Shown: positions 1 through 8,520, counted from the first letter of the stretch. The stretch: 64,000 nucleotides of DNA from Micromonospora sp. WMMD1128 (GCF_027497235.1 NZ_CP114902.1:2803501-2867500), one strand, 5' to 3'. Notes: generated from the sequence alone by a model not told the origin. Program-made: numbers and translations.

Positions 1-2
1 TC

Positions 3-614
3 GGCCGGCCGATCGACGGCTACCCGGAGCCGCTCTGCCTGCTCACCCGTCGGGCCGCCGAGGCGCTGCACCGGGTGCAGGCCGCCGCGCTCGCCCGGGG
101 CCGCAGCCTGAAGGTGTACGACTGCTACCGCCCACAGCGGGCGGTGGACGAGTTCGTCGCCTGGGCGAAGCGCCCCGACGAGCAGCAGATGAAGGCGGAG
201 TTCTATCCCGACCTGCCGAAGGACCGGCTCTTCGCCGACGGCTACCTCGGCGCGCCCACGGCGCACAGCCGGGCCAGCACGCTCGACCTGACGCTCGTCC
301 CGGTGCCCACCCCCGGGCAACCCGACTACACCCCCGGCCAGCCCCTGCGGCCCTGCACCGCCCCGGCCGGCGACCGTTTCGCCGACGACTCGGTCGACAT
401 GGGCACCGGCTTCGACTGCTTCGATCCCCGGGCGCACACCGCCGACGTACGGGTCATCGGCGCCGCCCGCGCGAACCGCGAGCTGCTCCGGGAGTTGATG
501 ACCGGGGAGGGGTTCGAGAACTACCCGCGCGAGTGGTGGCACTACCGGTACGTGGACGAGCCGTACCCGGACACCTGGTTCGACTTCCCGGTGGCCCGCT
601 CGTCGTTGCGGTGA
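3..614 (+). CDS. D-Ala-D-Ala dipeptidase (VanX-like, M15D), 5'-truncated by window edge
   Basis: The reading frame is open from the first bases of the window, so the N-terminus lies upstream; the GTG at 75 is internal. M15D peptidases hydrolyse D-Ala-D-Ala with one Zn2+. The zinc/catalytic set of VanX is visible with the right spacing: His at 264-266 and Asp at 285-287 (seven residues apart, AHSRASTLD context), then Glu at 531-533 and His at 540-542 (EWWHY). The DCYRPQRA segment supplies the expected conserved Arg. Members in actinomycetes occur both in glycopeptide-resistance clusters and alone; no vanH/vanA partner is visible downstream, so a general peptidoglycan or dipeptide-turnover role is as likely as resistance. 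Confident for the family, not for the physiological role. Confidence 0.9.
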   Translation, partial: GRPIDGYPEPLCLLTRRAAEALHRVQAAALARGRSLKVYDCYRPQRAVDEFVAWAKRPDEQQMKAEFYPDLPKDRLFADGYLGAPTAHSRASTLDLTLVPVPTPGQPDYTPGQPLRPCTAPAGDRFADDSVDMGTGFDCFDPRAHTADVRVIGAARANRELLRELMTGEGFENYPREWWHYRYVDEPYPDTWFDFPVARSSLR

Positions 615-715
615 CGGGGGTAACCTCATGATCCACACCGGTCGGACGGCAGGTGACCGCCACCCCGCGCGGGTGTCGGGCGCCCGGTGACCGACACCCG
701 CGCGGAAGGATGCCT

Positions 716-1222
716 GTGGAGACCGAACGGATCGGCCCGCCGCTGCTGGCCGGCGAGCGGGAGACGCTGCGCGCGTTCCTCGACTTCCACCGGGCCACGC
801 TGGCCCTCAAGTGCGAGGGCCTGACCGACGAGCAGTTGCGCCGGCAGTCCTCGCCGCCGTCGACGCTGTCCCTGCTCGGCCTGGTCCGGCACATGGCGGA
901 GGTGGAACGCACCTGGTTCCGGCGCGTCATCAACGCCGAGGACATCCCGCTGGTCTGGTCCGACACCGGTGACTTCCAGGCCGCGTACGACGCGGCCGAC
1001 GCCGACCGCGCGGAGGCGTTCGAGGCGTGGCGACGGGAGGTCGAGCACGCCCGGCGGATCGAGCGGGCGGCCGAGTCGCTCGACGTGACCGGCCACCAGG
1101 CCCGCTGGGGCGAGGACGTCTCGCTGCGCCTGGTGATGGTGCACATGCTGCACGAGTACGCCCGGCACAACGGCCACGCCGACCTCCTCCGCGAGGCCCT
1201 CGACGGCACCGTCGGGGTGTAA
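716..1222 (+). CDS. DinB/DUF664 family protein
   Basis: A 168-residue protein with the four-helix DinB/YfiT-like fold of the DUF664 branch, which in actinobacteria includes mycothiol-dependent metalloenzymes. Potential metal-ligand histidines are in LVRHMAEVERTWF and in the C-terminal VMVHMLHEYARHNGH segment. The start is taken as GTG 716 because GGAAGGA at 704-710 is correctly spaced for it; the in-frame ATG at 710 overlaps that Shine-Dalgarno and the longer start at 653 has none. Its stop codon TAA abuts a GGGGCCCC repeat element. Specific substrate unknown. Confidence 0.85.
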   Translation: METERIGPPLLAGERETLRAFLDFHRATLALKCEGLTDEQLRRQSSPPSTLSLLGLVRHMAEVERTWFRRVINAEDIPLVWSDTGDFQAAYDAADADRAEAFEAWRREVEHARRIERAAESLDVTGHQARWGEDVSLRLVMVHMLHEYARHNGHADLLREALDGTVGV

Positions 1223-1273
1223 GGCGGGGGCCCCGGTTAACGCCTGCGGTAGAAGAGGGGCCCCCTTTTAACA
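1221..1273. repeat. GGGGCCCC-centred dispersed repeat (copy 1)
   Basis: Two GGGGCCCC cores flanked by TTAA and separated by CGCCTGCGGT form a self-complementary element directly after the DinB stop. The same design recurs at 2429-2481, 43987-44040 and 44079-44131. It could fold as a terminator-like double hairpin. Confidence 0.75.
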
Positions 1274-1385
1274 TGTCGATCATGGACGCGTGGGACCGAG
1301 GTCCCGCGCGCCGGGTCCTCCGGCCCTGCCACCCGCCCGCTCCGGCGAGAAGCGTGGGGGTTGACAAACGGCGTGAGGAGGAGCC

Positions 1386-2423
1386 ATGAAGGCTCTCGTG
1401 TACGGCGGTCCGGGCGAGAAGTCCTGGTCCGAGATCGCGGATCCCACCATCGCCGGCCCCCGGGACGCGATTGTCCGGGTCGACGCGGCCACCATCTGCG
1501 GGACCGATCTGCACATCCTCGGCGGGGACGTGCCCGAGGTCCAGCCGGGCCGGGTGCTCGGCCACGAGGCGGTCGGCACGGTCGTGGCGGTCGGTGACGG
1601 GGTCGCCAACCTCGTCCCGGGCGATCGGGTCCTCGCCTCCTGCATCTCCGCGTGCGGCGTGTGCCGTTACTGCCGGGACGGCGTGTACGGGCAGTGCCTC
1701 GGCGGCGGCGGATGGATTCTCGGGCACACCGTCGACGGCGTGCAGGCCGAGTACGCCCGGATCCCGTTCGCCGACCTGTCCACGTACCGCCTGCCGGAGA
1801 GCGTCTCCGACGAGGCGGCCGTGCTGCTGGCCGACATCCTGCCCACCGCGTACGAGGTCGGCGTGCTCAACGGCGGGGTGCGCCCCGGCGACACCGTCGT
1901 GGTGGTCGGCGCCGGCCCGATCGGCCTGGCCGCGATCCAGACCGCCCGGCTCTTCTCGCCGACCCACGTGGTCGCCGTGGACAAGGCGCAGAGCCGGCTC
2001 GATGCGGCGAAGCGATTCGGTGCCGACCTGACCGTGCTCGCCGACGACGACCCGCTCGAAGCGGTCCGCTCGATCACCGGCGGGCTCGGCGCGGACGTGG
2101 CGATCGAGGCGGTCGGCGTGCCGGCCACCTTCGAACTGTGCGCCACGCTGGTCCGCCCCGGCGGCCGGGTCGCGAACGTCGGCGTGCACGGCGCCCCGGC
2201 GACGCTGCACCTGGAGCGGCTCTGGATCCGCGACGTCACCATCACCACCGGCCTGGTGGACACCCGCACCACGCCGAAGCTGCTGGACATGCTGGTCGCC
2301 GGCCAGCTCGACACCGCGCACATGGTGACCCACCGGTACACGCTGGACCGGATCATCGAGGCGTACGACGTGTTCGCCCGGCCGGCCGAGACCGGCGCGC
2401 TCAAGGTGGCGCTCACCCGTTGA
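1386..2423 (+). CDS. Zinc-dependent alcohol dehydrogenase (MDR family)
   Basis: A 345-residue medium-chain dehydrogenase. The catalytic zinc site is seen as ICGTD (Cys38) and GHE; the structural zinc lobe has the C-x2-C-x2-C-x7-C pattern around residues 89-103; the Rossmann motif is VVGAGPIGL near residue 175. It should oxidise an alcohol or reduce an aldehyde with NAD(P). ATG 1386 is preceded by GAGGAGGAGCC, a strong ribosome site. It stands alone between two GGGGCCCC repeat elements, one 113 bp upstream and one just after its stop. Substrate not deducible; overall similarity is to the general alcohol/threonine/sorbitol dehydrogenase class. Confidence 0.92.
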   Translation: MKALVYGGPGEKSWSEIADPTIAGPRDAIVRVDAATICGTDLHILGGDVPEVQPGRVLGHEAVGTVVAVGDGVANLVPGDRVLASCISACGVCRYCRDGVYGQCLGGGGWILGHTVDGVQAEYARIPFADLSTYRLPESVSDEAAVLLADILPTAYEVGVLNGGVRPGDTVVVVGAGPIGLAAIQTARLFSPTHVVAVDKAQSRLDAAKRFGADLTVLADDDPLEAVRSITGGLGADVAIEAVGVPATFELCATLVRPGGRVANVGVHGAPATLHLERLWIRDVTITTGLVDTRTTPKLLDMLVAGQLDTAHMVTHRYTLDRIIEAYDVFARPAETGALKVALTR

Positions 2424-2428
2424 GGGGT

Positions 2429-2481
2429 GTTAAGCGGGGCCCCCGCCTATACCGGATGCGTTAAGCGGGGCCCCCGCCTTA
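2429..2481. repeat. GGGGCCCC-centred dispersed repeat (copy 2)
   Basis: Two near-identical TTAAGCGGGGCCCCCGCC units in tandem, separated by TATACCGGATGCG. It lies between the convergent alcohol dehydrogenase and esterase genes, and its last bases TTA (2479-2481) form the TAA stop codon of the esterase on the minus strand. Probably works as a bidirectional terminator. Confidence 0.8.
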
Positions 2482-3249
2482 CACCCGCAGCGGCAGCCAG
2501 GCCAACACGTCGGCGATACGCGCGTCCCAGTACGCCCAGTCGTGGTCGCCCGGACCGAAGTCGACGGTGACCGGCCGACCGAGCCGCCGCGCGGTGTCGA
2601 CGAACAGGACGTTGTCGTCGTGGAGGAAGTCCTCGGTGCCGCACGCGACGTAGAGCGCCGGCAGGTCGTCGCCGGCCCGTTCCAGCAGCACCACGGTGTC
2701 GTCCTCGTCGGGCGGGGTGCGGTCGCCCCAGACGGTGTGCCAGACCGCCGGGTCGAGCGGGCTGGTCGGGTGGTGACGTCGACGCACCACGTCGAGCGCG
2801 CCGGAGAGGCTGGCCGCCGCGGCGAACCGGTCGGGGTGGCGCAGCGCCCACTTCATCGCGCCGTAGCCGCCCATCGACAGACCGGCGACGAACGTGTCCT
2901 CCCGGCGGGTCGACAGGCGGAAGAACGACCGGCACACCTCGGGCAGTTCCTCGCTGAGGAACGTCCAGTATTTGTTGCCGTGCTCCTCGTCGCGGTAGAA
3001 GCTCCGCTGCACCTGCGGCATCACCACGGCCAGGCCGAGCGGGGCGACGTAGCGTTCGATCGACGAGCGCCGGGTCCACGCCGTGTCGTCGTCGGTCAGG
3101 CCGTGCAGCAGGTAGAGCACCGGCGGTTCGCCGTCACCGACAGCCCCGGCCATGCCGATCCCGGCCGTGCCGCGGTCGGGCAGCAGCACGGTCATCGAGG
3201 TGCCCATGCCGAGCGCCTGGGAGAAGAAGTCACAGCGGATCCGGGCCAT
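2479..3249 (-). CDS. Alpha/beta-hydrolase esterase (esterase D / antigen-85-like)
   Basis: A 256-residue putative carboxylesterase of the esterase D superfamily (S-formylglutathione hydrolase / mycolyltransferase-like fold). The oxyanion strand LLHG precedes a long cap, the nucleophile is Ser125 in GLSMGG, and the C-terminal GDHDW holds the catalytic His; the acid is probably in the CGTEDF segment. No signal peptide, so probably cytoplasmic. ATG 3249 has no Shine-Dalgarno but a TACGCT -10-like hexamer (3263-3258) ends 8 nt before it, consistent with a leaderless mRNA. The stop codon is supplied by the adjoining repeat element. Confidence 0.88.
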   Translation of the reverse strand: MARIRCDFFSQALGMGTSMTVLLPDRGTAGIGMAGAVGDGEPPVLYLLHGLTDDDTAWTRRSSIERYVAPLGLAVVMPQVQRSFYRDEEHGNKYWTFLSEELPEVCRSFFRLSTRREDTFVAGLSMGGYGAMKWALRHPDRFAAAASLSGALDVVRRRHHPTSPLDPAVWHTVWGDRTPPDEDDTVVLLERAGDDLPALYVACGTEDFLHDDNVLFVDTARRLGRPVTVDFGPGDHDWAYWDARIADVLAWLPLRV

Positions 3250-3403
3250 GAGCCGGCAGCGTACCCCCGGTCCCGATGGAGGCCGGATGCACCGTTCCTA
3301 TTGCCGCGGGCCGTCCCGGCGGGTCAGGATGGCCTTGCGTGCCGGAAACGTGTTCGTAACCTGCGCGCTGCTGGTCTCTGTCACGAGGAAGTGGGAGTCA
3401 GGC

Positions 3404-3796
3404 ATGAGCGACGTCTCGGCGGCACTGGGTGTGCGCCTCTACCCGGATCTGGTCGAGCCCGGCGGCCTGGCCCCCGCGCTCGCGCGGACCGCGACCGCGC
3501 ACCGGCTCGACGTCGGCCAGGTCAGCGCTCCCGAGCAGGGCCGCAGCCGGTTCACCTGCGCCGAGTTGACCTCCGGCCGGGGGGTGGTCTGCGTCAGCCT
3601 CGGCGCCCAGGCCCGCTACTTCATGATCGACCTGCGGATCGACGGCGAGGTCCAGGCCCGCGGCGACGCCACCGACCTGCTCCAGGTCGCGCAGGTGGCC
3701 GACGCCTGGCGGGCCGGCGCCACGCTCGCCGAGCTCACCGCGCGGTTCCCGTTCATGGAGCAGATGAAGCGCCACCCGGTCGCCCAGGCCGGCTAG
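3404..3796 (+). CDS. Hypothetical protein, DUF6193-like
   Basis: A 130-residue soluble protein starting at ATG 3404 with GGGAG seven bases upstream. The pattern LYPDLVEPGGLAPALA, a central beta-rich part and a C-terminal block (ARGDATDLLQVAQVADAWRAG, then LAELTARFPFM) resembles the DUF6193 family seen in actinomycetes, which has been labelled natural-product-associated without a known function. No catalytic motif is evident. It stands alone between an esterase and a regulator. The family assignment is from memory of the pattern and is tentative. Confidence 0.7.
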   Translation: MSDVSAALGVRLYPDLVEPGGLAPALARTATAHRLDVGQVSAPEQGRSRFTCAELTSGRGVVCVSLGAQARYFMIDLRIDGEVQARGDATDLLQVAQVADAWRAGATLAELTARFPFMEQMKRHPVAQAG

Positions 3797-3849
3797 GGTC
3801 GCCGAGCATCCGTGGTCGCCCGGGCGACCACGCACGAAGCCGGCGCCGG

Positions 3850-5052
3850 TCACGCCTGACCGGCCCGCCGGGTGAGGCCGATCGCCGTCGTCAGGTGCGA
3901 CACGCCGGCCGGTGCCGGGCCGCCGCGCGCCACCTCGCCGATCACGGTACGCGCCAGCGGTCGCATCCGGATCTCGTCGGGCGCGATCCGGTCGGCCTCG
4001 GTCAGGGCGCGGCCCGCCCGGAGCAGGTCACCGATCTGGAGGTACGCCCGCGCGGCGTCGACCAGGTGCGCGGCCCGGTGCTCGACGGGCAACCGCCGCC
4101 AGCCGTCCGTCCCGATGACCGCCTCGTGCCGGGCGACCGCCTCGCCGCCGTCACCGAGTTCGACCGCCGCCGCCACGTGCGCCACCTGCACGGTCGCCGG
4201 CCCGAACCCACCGAGGTGCGGGTCGTGGCGGTCGTCGACCCGCCCGGCGATCTCGGCGGCCAGCCCGAGCCACTCCGCGGCGCTGTGCGCGTCGCCGCAG
4301 GACGCTGCCGCGAGAGCCGCCTCGACCCAGAGTGTCCCGCCGAGCGTCGGCCCCGCCGACGACCGGTCGTGCGCCGCGGCGATCCGGTTCGCGGCGGCGA
4401 TCGTCACCATCGTCGCCAACCGCCCGCGCCCCGTGGCCCGTAGCGCCTGGCCCAGCGGCACCGCCGCGACCGCGGTCCATCCCGGGTCACCGGCGGCCAC
4501 CGCCACGGCCCGGTCGGCCGCCAGCCACGCCACGTCCGGCTCGCCCAGCTTCACCAGCACCGACGCCGTGATCCGGTAGACCCGCACCAGCAGACCGGTC
4601 GTGCCGTGCCCGCCACCGGCGGCGTGCGCGCGTCGCGCGGCGTCGAGCAGGTCGGGCACCAGCCGCATCACCTGCGCATGACGTGCGTGCTGGTACGCCG
4701 ACCACGCGTGCTCCACCCGCCGACCCAGGTCGGGCGTCGGCGCCGCGGATCCGGTCGCGGCCCGCGGCAGGTCGTAGCGCGCCAGCGCGGCCCGCAGGCC
4801 CTCCACGCCCTCGACGTCGACGCTGCCCGCCGGCCGCGACTCCCGACCCACAAGCGTCGCCGGTTCCACCCGCAGCACCCTGGCCACGTCCTGGATGACG
4901 GAGAACCGATCGAGGCTACGCACACCACGCTCGACCTTGTCGACCCAGCTCTTCGACTTGCCCAGCCGGTCGGCGAGCATCTGCTGGGTCATCCGACGCC
5001 GGATCCGCCACTGTGCGACCCGCCGGCCGACCGGCACCTCACCGCTGGTCAC
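3850..5052 (-). CDS. XRE-family regulator with C-terminal helical repeats
   Basis: A 400-residue protein with an N-terminal helix-turn-helix (about residues 9-65, VAQWRIRRRMTQQMLADRLG followed by SWVDKVERG) and a long alpha-helical, TPR-like C-terminal part (about 110-390). Such proteins are common in actinomycetes as ligand- or peptide-responsive transcription factors. The GTG start at 5052 lies inside the end of a short upstream gene (5039-5206), implying translational coupling. A second regulator of similar architecture lies 165 bp upstream of that gene (5371-6486). Targets unknown. Confidence 0.85.
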   Translation of the reverse strand: MTSGEVPVGRRVAQWRIRRRMTQQMLADRLGKSKSWVDKVERGVRSLDRFSVIQDVARVLRVEPATLVGRESRPAGSVDVEGVEGLRAALARYDLPRAATGSAAPTPDLGRRVEHAWSAYQHARHAQVMRLVPDLLDAARRAHAAGGGHGTTGLLVRVYRITASVLVKLGEPDVAWLAADRAVAVAAGDPGWTAVAAVPLGQALRATGRGRLATMVTIAAANRIAAAHDRSSAGPTLGGTLWVEAALAAASCGDAHSAAEWLGLAAEIAGRVDDRHDPHLGGFGPATVQVAHVAAAVELGDGGEAVARHEAVIGTDGWRRLPVEHRAAHLVDAARAYLQIGDLLRAGRALTEADRIAPDEIRMRPLARTVIGEVARGGPAPAGVSHLTTAIGLTRRAGQA

Positions 5053-5206
5053 GACGCCGCCGGTCGGGCACCGCGGTGGTCGTCTCCTCGACCGGTATCC
5101 GGTCCGCCTCGGCCTGCGCGAGGAGCCGTTGTCGCGCCGCCTCCCGCTCGGCCTCCTGAATCTGCTCGCCCCGGCTCACCGTCGGCTTGTCACCACGCTT
5201 GCGCAT
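5039..5206 (-). CDS. Small coupled protein (55 aa) upstream of XRE regulator
   Basis: Reads MRKRGDKPTVSRGEQIQEAE, continuing as a charged helical peptide rich in Glu, Arg and Ala, 55 residues in all. ATG 5206 is preceded by GGAGGTGGGT, a clear ribosome site, which is the main reason to believe the gene. Its last 14 bases overlap the GTG start of the XRE regulator, so the two are probably one transcript with coupled translation. No similarity recognised; it could be a small partner or antagonist of the regulator, or a leader whose translation sets regulator expression. Confidence 0.6.
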   Translation of the reverse strand: MRKRGDKPTVSRGEQIQEAEREAARQRLLAQAEADRIPVEETTTAVPDRRRRDQR

Positions 5207-5370
5207 ACCCACCTCCGTTGTTGGAGGGTGTCGGCGGGTTCGTGAAGGACCGTCACCGTCACCCTCGACGATGGACGCGGTTTGTGGTGGAAGTGGCGCT
5301 CTTCCGACAAGCCGGCCATGAGGTCAGCATCCAGCGATTGAGCGACGACGGTCGAGAACCAACGCGTCCG

Positions 5371-6486
5371 CTACCGACGTGCGGACAATGCGCGGACGGC
5401 GGCCTCAGCCTGATCGACGAGGGCGGTCGTGCGGGTGACCCGTCCGAGGCTCTCGGCCCGTTCATAGATGGCGAACGCCTCGTCCACGTCGCCGGTGTCC
5501 GCGAGCGCCGCTGCGAGACGCAGGAGGTAGGGGCCGGTCCACGCCGCGCCGCACGACTCCGCCGGCAGCCCGGTCAGCCCGCGCCGCAAGTGTTCGATCG
5601 CGTCCGCATTCCAGCCGAGGAGCCGGTAGGCGAGACCACGCTGCATGGCCAGATAGGCGGACGAGTGGAAGTAGATCCACGGCGGTTCACGGTCGGGTGC
5701 CTGGCTGGCCGTCTGGCTCAGTTCGACGGCTCTGTCGAGCAGATCCGTGACGGCGCTCGTGTCGCCGATGAGGGCGTGACCACGGGCTTGCTGCTGCGTC
5801 GCGATGGCCCGTACGCCGGGACTCGCGGGTTGTCGGGCCGCTGCGGCGGACAGGTCGATCATCGCCTCCGCGCGGCGTTCCGACCAGGCCAGATGCCCAC
5901 GCATGCTCAGGACGGTGGCGGTCATGTCCGGGTTTCCGGCTTCCGTGCCCCACTCCAGCGCGACGCCGTACCACCGGCCAGCGAGACGGCCTCTGTCGCT
6001 CGCGGCGTACAACCAGCCGCCGAACTGGGCCCACTGCGCGGCGACGTCGACGACCTGCGACCGGAGCGCGCCGGCGGTCTCGGCCACCAGCGTGCTCACC
6101 ATGTCCAGTTGGGCGCGAACCGTCGGCAGCAGCGACGTGGCGCCCAGGTTGTCTTCGAGCCGGCGGTGTGCGGCGAGCGAATCGACCAACGCGTGCAGCG
6201 TGGCGGCATCGATCCGGCGAGGATAGCGGGTGACGTAGGCCCACCTTTCCGGATCGGCCGGTGGAGGTGCCGGACGCAGCATGCTCGACAGAAGGCCGTT
6301 GGTGTCGAGCGTCGCGTCGAGACGGCCGGCCAGGTCGACGGTCGGCTGGCGTCGCCCTGTCTCCAAGTCGTGCAGGTGCCCCCGGCTGGACAGAACGAGC
6401 GGGGCGAGTTGTCGCAGCGAGAGGCCCGCCGCCGTGCGGAGCCGACGCAGCTCGGCACCGAACCGACCGTCGATGACGGGTGGCAT
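5371..6486 (-). CDS. XRE-family regulator with TPR-like C-terminal domain
   Basis: A 371-residue protein: helix-turn-helix at about residues 8-62 (ELRRLRTAAGLSLRQLAPLV and GHLHDLETGRRQPT), followed by about 290 residues of helical repeats. It starts at ATG 6486 with GAGGATCG upstream. It is similar in design but not closely similar in sequence to the 3850-5052 regulator, so the pair is more likely co-localised paralogues than a recent duplication. The divergent upstream gap holds two possible short genes on the plus strand. Regulatory target unknown. Confidence 0.85.
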   Translation of the reverse strand: MPPVIDGRFGAELRRLRTAAGLSLRQLAPLVLSSRGHLHDLETGRRQPTVDLAGRLDATLDTNGLLSSMLRPAPPPADPERWAYVTRYPRRIDAATLHALVDSLAAHRRLEDNLGATSLLPTVRAQLDMVSTLVAETAGALRSQVVDVAAQWAQFGGWLYAASDRGRLAGRWYGVALEWGTEAGNPDMTATVLSMRGHLAWSERRAEAMIDLSAAAARQPASPGVRAIATQQQARGHALIGDTSAVTDLLDRAVELSQTASQAPDREPPWIYFHSSAYLAMQRGLAYRLLGWNADAIEHLRRGLTGLPAESCGAAWTGPYLLRLAAALADTGDVDEAFAIYERAESLGRVTRTTALVDQAEAAVRALSARR

Positions 6487-6535
6487 GACCGGCGATCCTC
6501 ATCTCCACGGATGCGGGCGCACGCCCGCGGGACCG

Positions 6536-6682
6536 ATGTCGGGCTACCACTTCGGACGGTACACCCGATCCGGCTTCCGCAGGTGTCACCACGCGTACGG
6601 AGAGCAACTCGCGCTGCTTCGTGGTGCGATCAGGGCTGGGGAATATCGCGTTGCTGTCTCCGTTGCGGCGCCCGTACCGTGA
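6536..6682 (+). CDS. Possible small protein (48 aa), weak
   Basis: In the 415-bp gap divergent to the XRE regulator, ATG 6536 opens a 48-codon frame (MSGYHFGRYTRSGF... ending AVSVAAPVP). Composition is protein-like with several aromatic residues, but the upstream GCGGGA is a poor ribosome site and no family is recognised. Listed as a candidate only. Confidence 0.25.
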   Translation: MSGYHFGRYTRSGFRRCHHAYGEQLALLRGAIRAGEYRVAVSVAAPVP

Positions 6683-6721
6683 TCGGGCAACGTCAGCCCG
6701 ATCCACCCGGGGGAGCCCACC

Positions 6722-6874
6722 GTGTCGCAGCAGAATCGCACCCGAGCCGAGCGGCCCGCGCCGCGCGCCGGTGCCCTGCTCTCCACACCGGGTGCCGGCC
6801 GTCGCCGAGACCGATCGTGGCGCTACGACGTCCGGGAGTTGCTTCCATCGGCGGGCGGACGAACGACCGCGTAG
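6722..6874 (+). CDS. Possible small basic protein (50 aa), weak
   Basis: GTG 6722 is preceded by a good ribosome site (GGGGGAG, spacing 6) and opens a 50-codon Arg-rich frame (MSQQNRTRAERPAPRAG..., ending SAGGRTTA). GC at third positions is only moderately high, so coding is uncertain. It could be co-transcribed with the 6536 candidate. The rest of the 6487-6902 gap shows no other signal. Confidence 0.3.
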   Translation: MSQQNRTRAERPAPRAGALLSTPGAGRRRDRSWRYDVRELLPSAGGRTTA

Positions 6875-6902
6875 GTTCGAAGCCGCGGCGTCCGATCCAC
6901 GG

Positions 6903-7190
6903 TCACCGGGTGCAGTTGACGAGCGCCCGCACCTGGTAGAGGCCCGGCCACGGCTGCGTCGCGAAGTTCCCGCCGGGGCTGCACTGCGTGGCCGGATCGA
7001 ATCCGTCCGCGCTGGCCTGGGCCCACGCGTCGTTCGTGGCGTAGTAGAGCGCGGTGAAGTAGTTGTTGTTCAACCCGAGACCCACGTAGGACCTGGTTTC
7101 GGCGGCCTGGGCCGGGCCACCGACCAGGACGCTTGCGGACACCGCCCCGGCCAGCACCGTGGCTGCGGCGATCCGACGAAGTGCGGGCAT
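6903..7190 (-). CDS. Small secreted protein of unknown function
   Basis: A 95-residue protein with a classical signal peptide: RR near the N-terminus, hydrophobic core ATVLAGAVSASVLVGG, and a likely cleavage after AQA (residue 29). The mature 66 residues contain two cysteines (Cys70, Cys93) that could form a disulphide, and are rich in Asn/Tyr. GGAGGAG precedes ATG 7190. It is divergent from rtcB across an 87-bp gap. No family recognised. Confidence 0.75.
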   Translation of the reverse strand: MPALRRIAAATVLAGAVSASVLVGGPAQAAETRSYVGLGLNNNYFTALYYATNDAWAQASADGFDPATQCSPGGNFATQPWPGLYQVRALVNCTR

Positions 7191-7277
7191 GCGGGCTCCT
7201 CCTGCTCGATCCGACGCCCGAGCCTGACAGACACATAGACGCATTGACAAGCCTGCCCCGCGAGCAAGGAGATGACG

Positions 7278-8477
7278 ATGGGTTTCACCCCGCTGGCCGG
7301 TACCCGGGCGCCGGTCCGGGTCTGGACCGACCCGTACGCGATCGAGGCGCAGGCGGCCCGGCAGCTGCGCAACATCGGCGCGCTGCCCTGGGTGCAGGGC
7401 GTCGCGGTGATGCCGGACGTGCACTTCGGCAAGGGCGCGACCGTCGGCTCGGTCATCGCCATGCGGCAGGCCGTGTCGCCGGCCGCGGTGGGCGTCGACA
7501 TCGGTTGCGGCATGTCCGCGGTGCGTACCTCGCTCACCGCCGCCGACCTGCCCGACGACCTCGGGCCGCTGCGGTCGGCGATCGAGGCCGCCATCCCGGT
7601 GGGCTTCGCGATGCGCGACGACGCGGTCGACCCGCGCCGGGTACGCGGGCTGGAGCAGGCCGGCTGGGACGACTTCTGGCGGCGGTTCGGCACGCTCGAC
7701 CGGAGGGTGGCGCAGCTCCAGACACGGGCGCAGCGGCAGCTCGGCACGCTCGGCGGCGGCAACCACTTCATCGAGGTCTGCCTCGAACAGGGTGGCCCGG
7801 ACGACGGTCGGGTCTGGTTGATGCTGCACTCCGGCTCCCGCAACATCGGCAAGGAGCTGGCCGAGCGGCACATGGCGGTGGCCCGCGGGCTGCCGCACAA
7901 CACCGACCTGCCCGACCGTGATCTCGCGGTGTTCCTCGCCGGCACGCCGGAGATGGACGCCTACCGGCGGGACCTGTGGTGGGCGCAGGAGTACGCGCGG
8001 CGCAACCGGGCGGTCATGCTGGCCGTGCTCGGCCAGGTGGTCCGGGAGGCGTTCCCGCAGGTCGGCTACGACGAGGCGATCTCGTGCCACCACAACTACG
8101 TGGCCGAGGAGCGCTATGACGGGGTGGACGTGCTGGTGACCCGGAAGGGCGCGATCCGGGCCGGCGCGGGCGACCTGGGCATCATCCCGGGCTCGATGGG
8201 CACCGGCTCGTACATCGTGCGGGGGCGGGGGAACGTCGACGCGTACTGCTCGGCGTCGCACGGCGCGGGGCGGCGGATGTCGCGGGGGCAGGCGAAGCGG
8301 ACGTACAGCACCGCTGACCTGGCCGCGCAGACGGCTGGCGTGGAGTGCCGCAAGGACGCCGGGGTGGTCGACGAGATCCCCGGCGCCTACAAGGACATCA
8401 CCGAGGTGATGGCCCAGCAGGAGGATCTGGTCGAGGTGGTCGCCCACCTCAAGCAGGTGGTCTGCGTGAAGGGCTGA
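7278..8477 (+). CDS. rtcB: RNA-splicing ligase RtcB
   Basis: A 399-residue GTP- and Mn2+-dependent RNA ligase that joins 2',3'-cyclic-phosphate or 3'-phosphate ends to 5'-OH ends during RNA repair. Visible signatures: MPDVHFGKGATVGS, GVDIGCGM (metal-binding Cys), LGTLGGGNHFIEV, HSGSRNIGK and SASHGAGR with the His that becomes guanylylated. Length fits the shorter bacterial RtcB branch. ATG 7278 was preferred over ATG 7272 because AAGGAG directly abuts 7272 but is well spaced for 7278. No archease or rtcA neighbour is present in the window. Confidence 0.95.
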   Translation: MGFTPLAGTRAPVRVWTDPYAIEAQAARQLRNIGALPWVQGVAVMPDVHFGKGATVGSVIAMRQAVSPAAVGVDIGCGMSAVRTSLTAADLPDDLGPLRSAIEAAIPVGFAMRDDAVDPRRVRGLEQAGWDDFWRRFGTLDRRVAQLQTRAQRQLGTLGGGNHFIEVCLEQGGPDDGRVWLMLHSGSRNIGKELAERHMAVARGLPHNTDLPDRDLAVFLAGTPEMDAYRRDLWWAQEYARRNRAVMLAVLGQVVREAFPQVGYDEAISCHHNYVAEERYDGVDVLVTRKGAIRAGAGDLGIIPGSMGTGSYIVRGRGNVDAYCSASHGAGRRMSRGQAKRTYSTADLAAQTAGVECRKDAGVVDEIPGAYKDITEVMAQQEDLVEVVAHLKQVVCVKG

Positions 8478-8520
8478 GGCAGGGCCGGCGTCGAGGGGGC
8501 GCCGGCCCTGCCGGGCGGTC

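Noticed and set aside
3-614. Vancomycin-resistance cluster
   Set aside because: Only the VanX-like peptidase is visible; no vanH, vanA, vanR or vanS homologue follows in the window, and isolated VanX-like proteins are common in actinomycetes.
653-715. Longer N-terminus for the DinB protein
   Set aside because: No ribosome site precedes GTG 653 and the added residues are not family-like; GGAAGGA is positioned for GTG 716.
1361-1366. TTGACA as -35 of the alcohol dehydrogenase gene
   Set aside because: A -10 at 17 bp would fall on the start codon, while the gene has a strong ribosome site requiring a leader.
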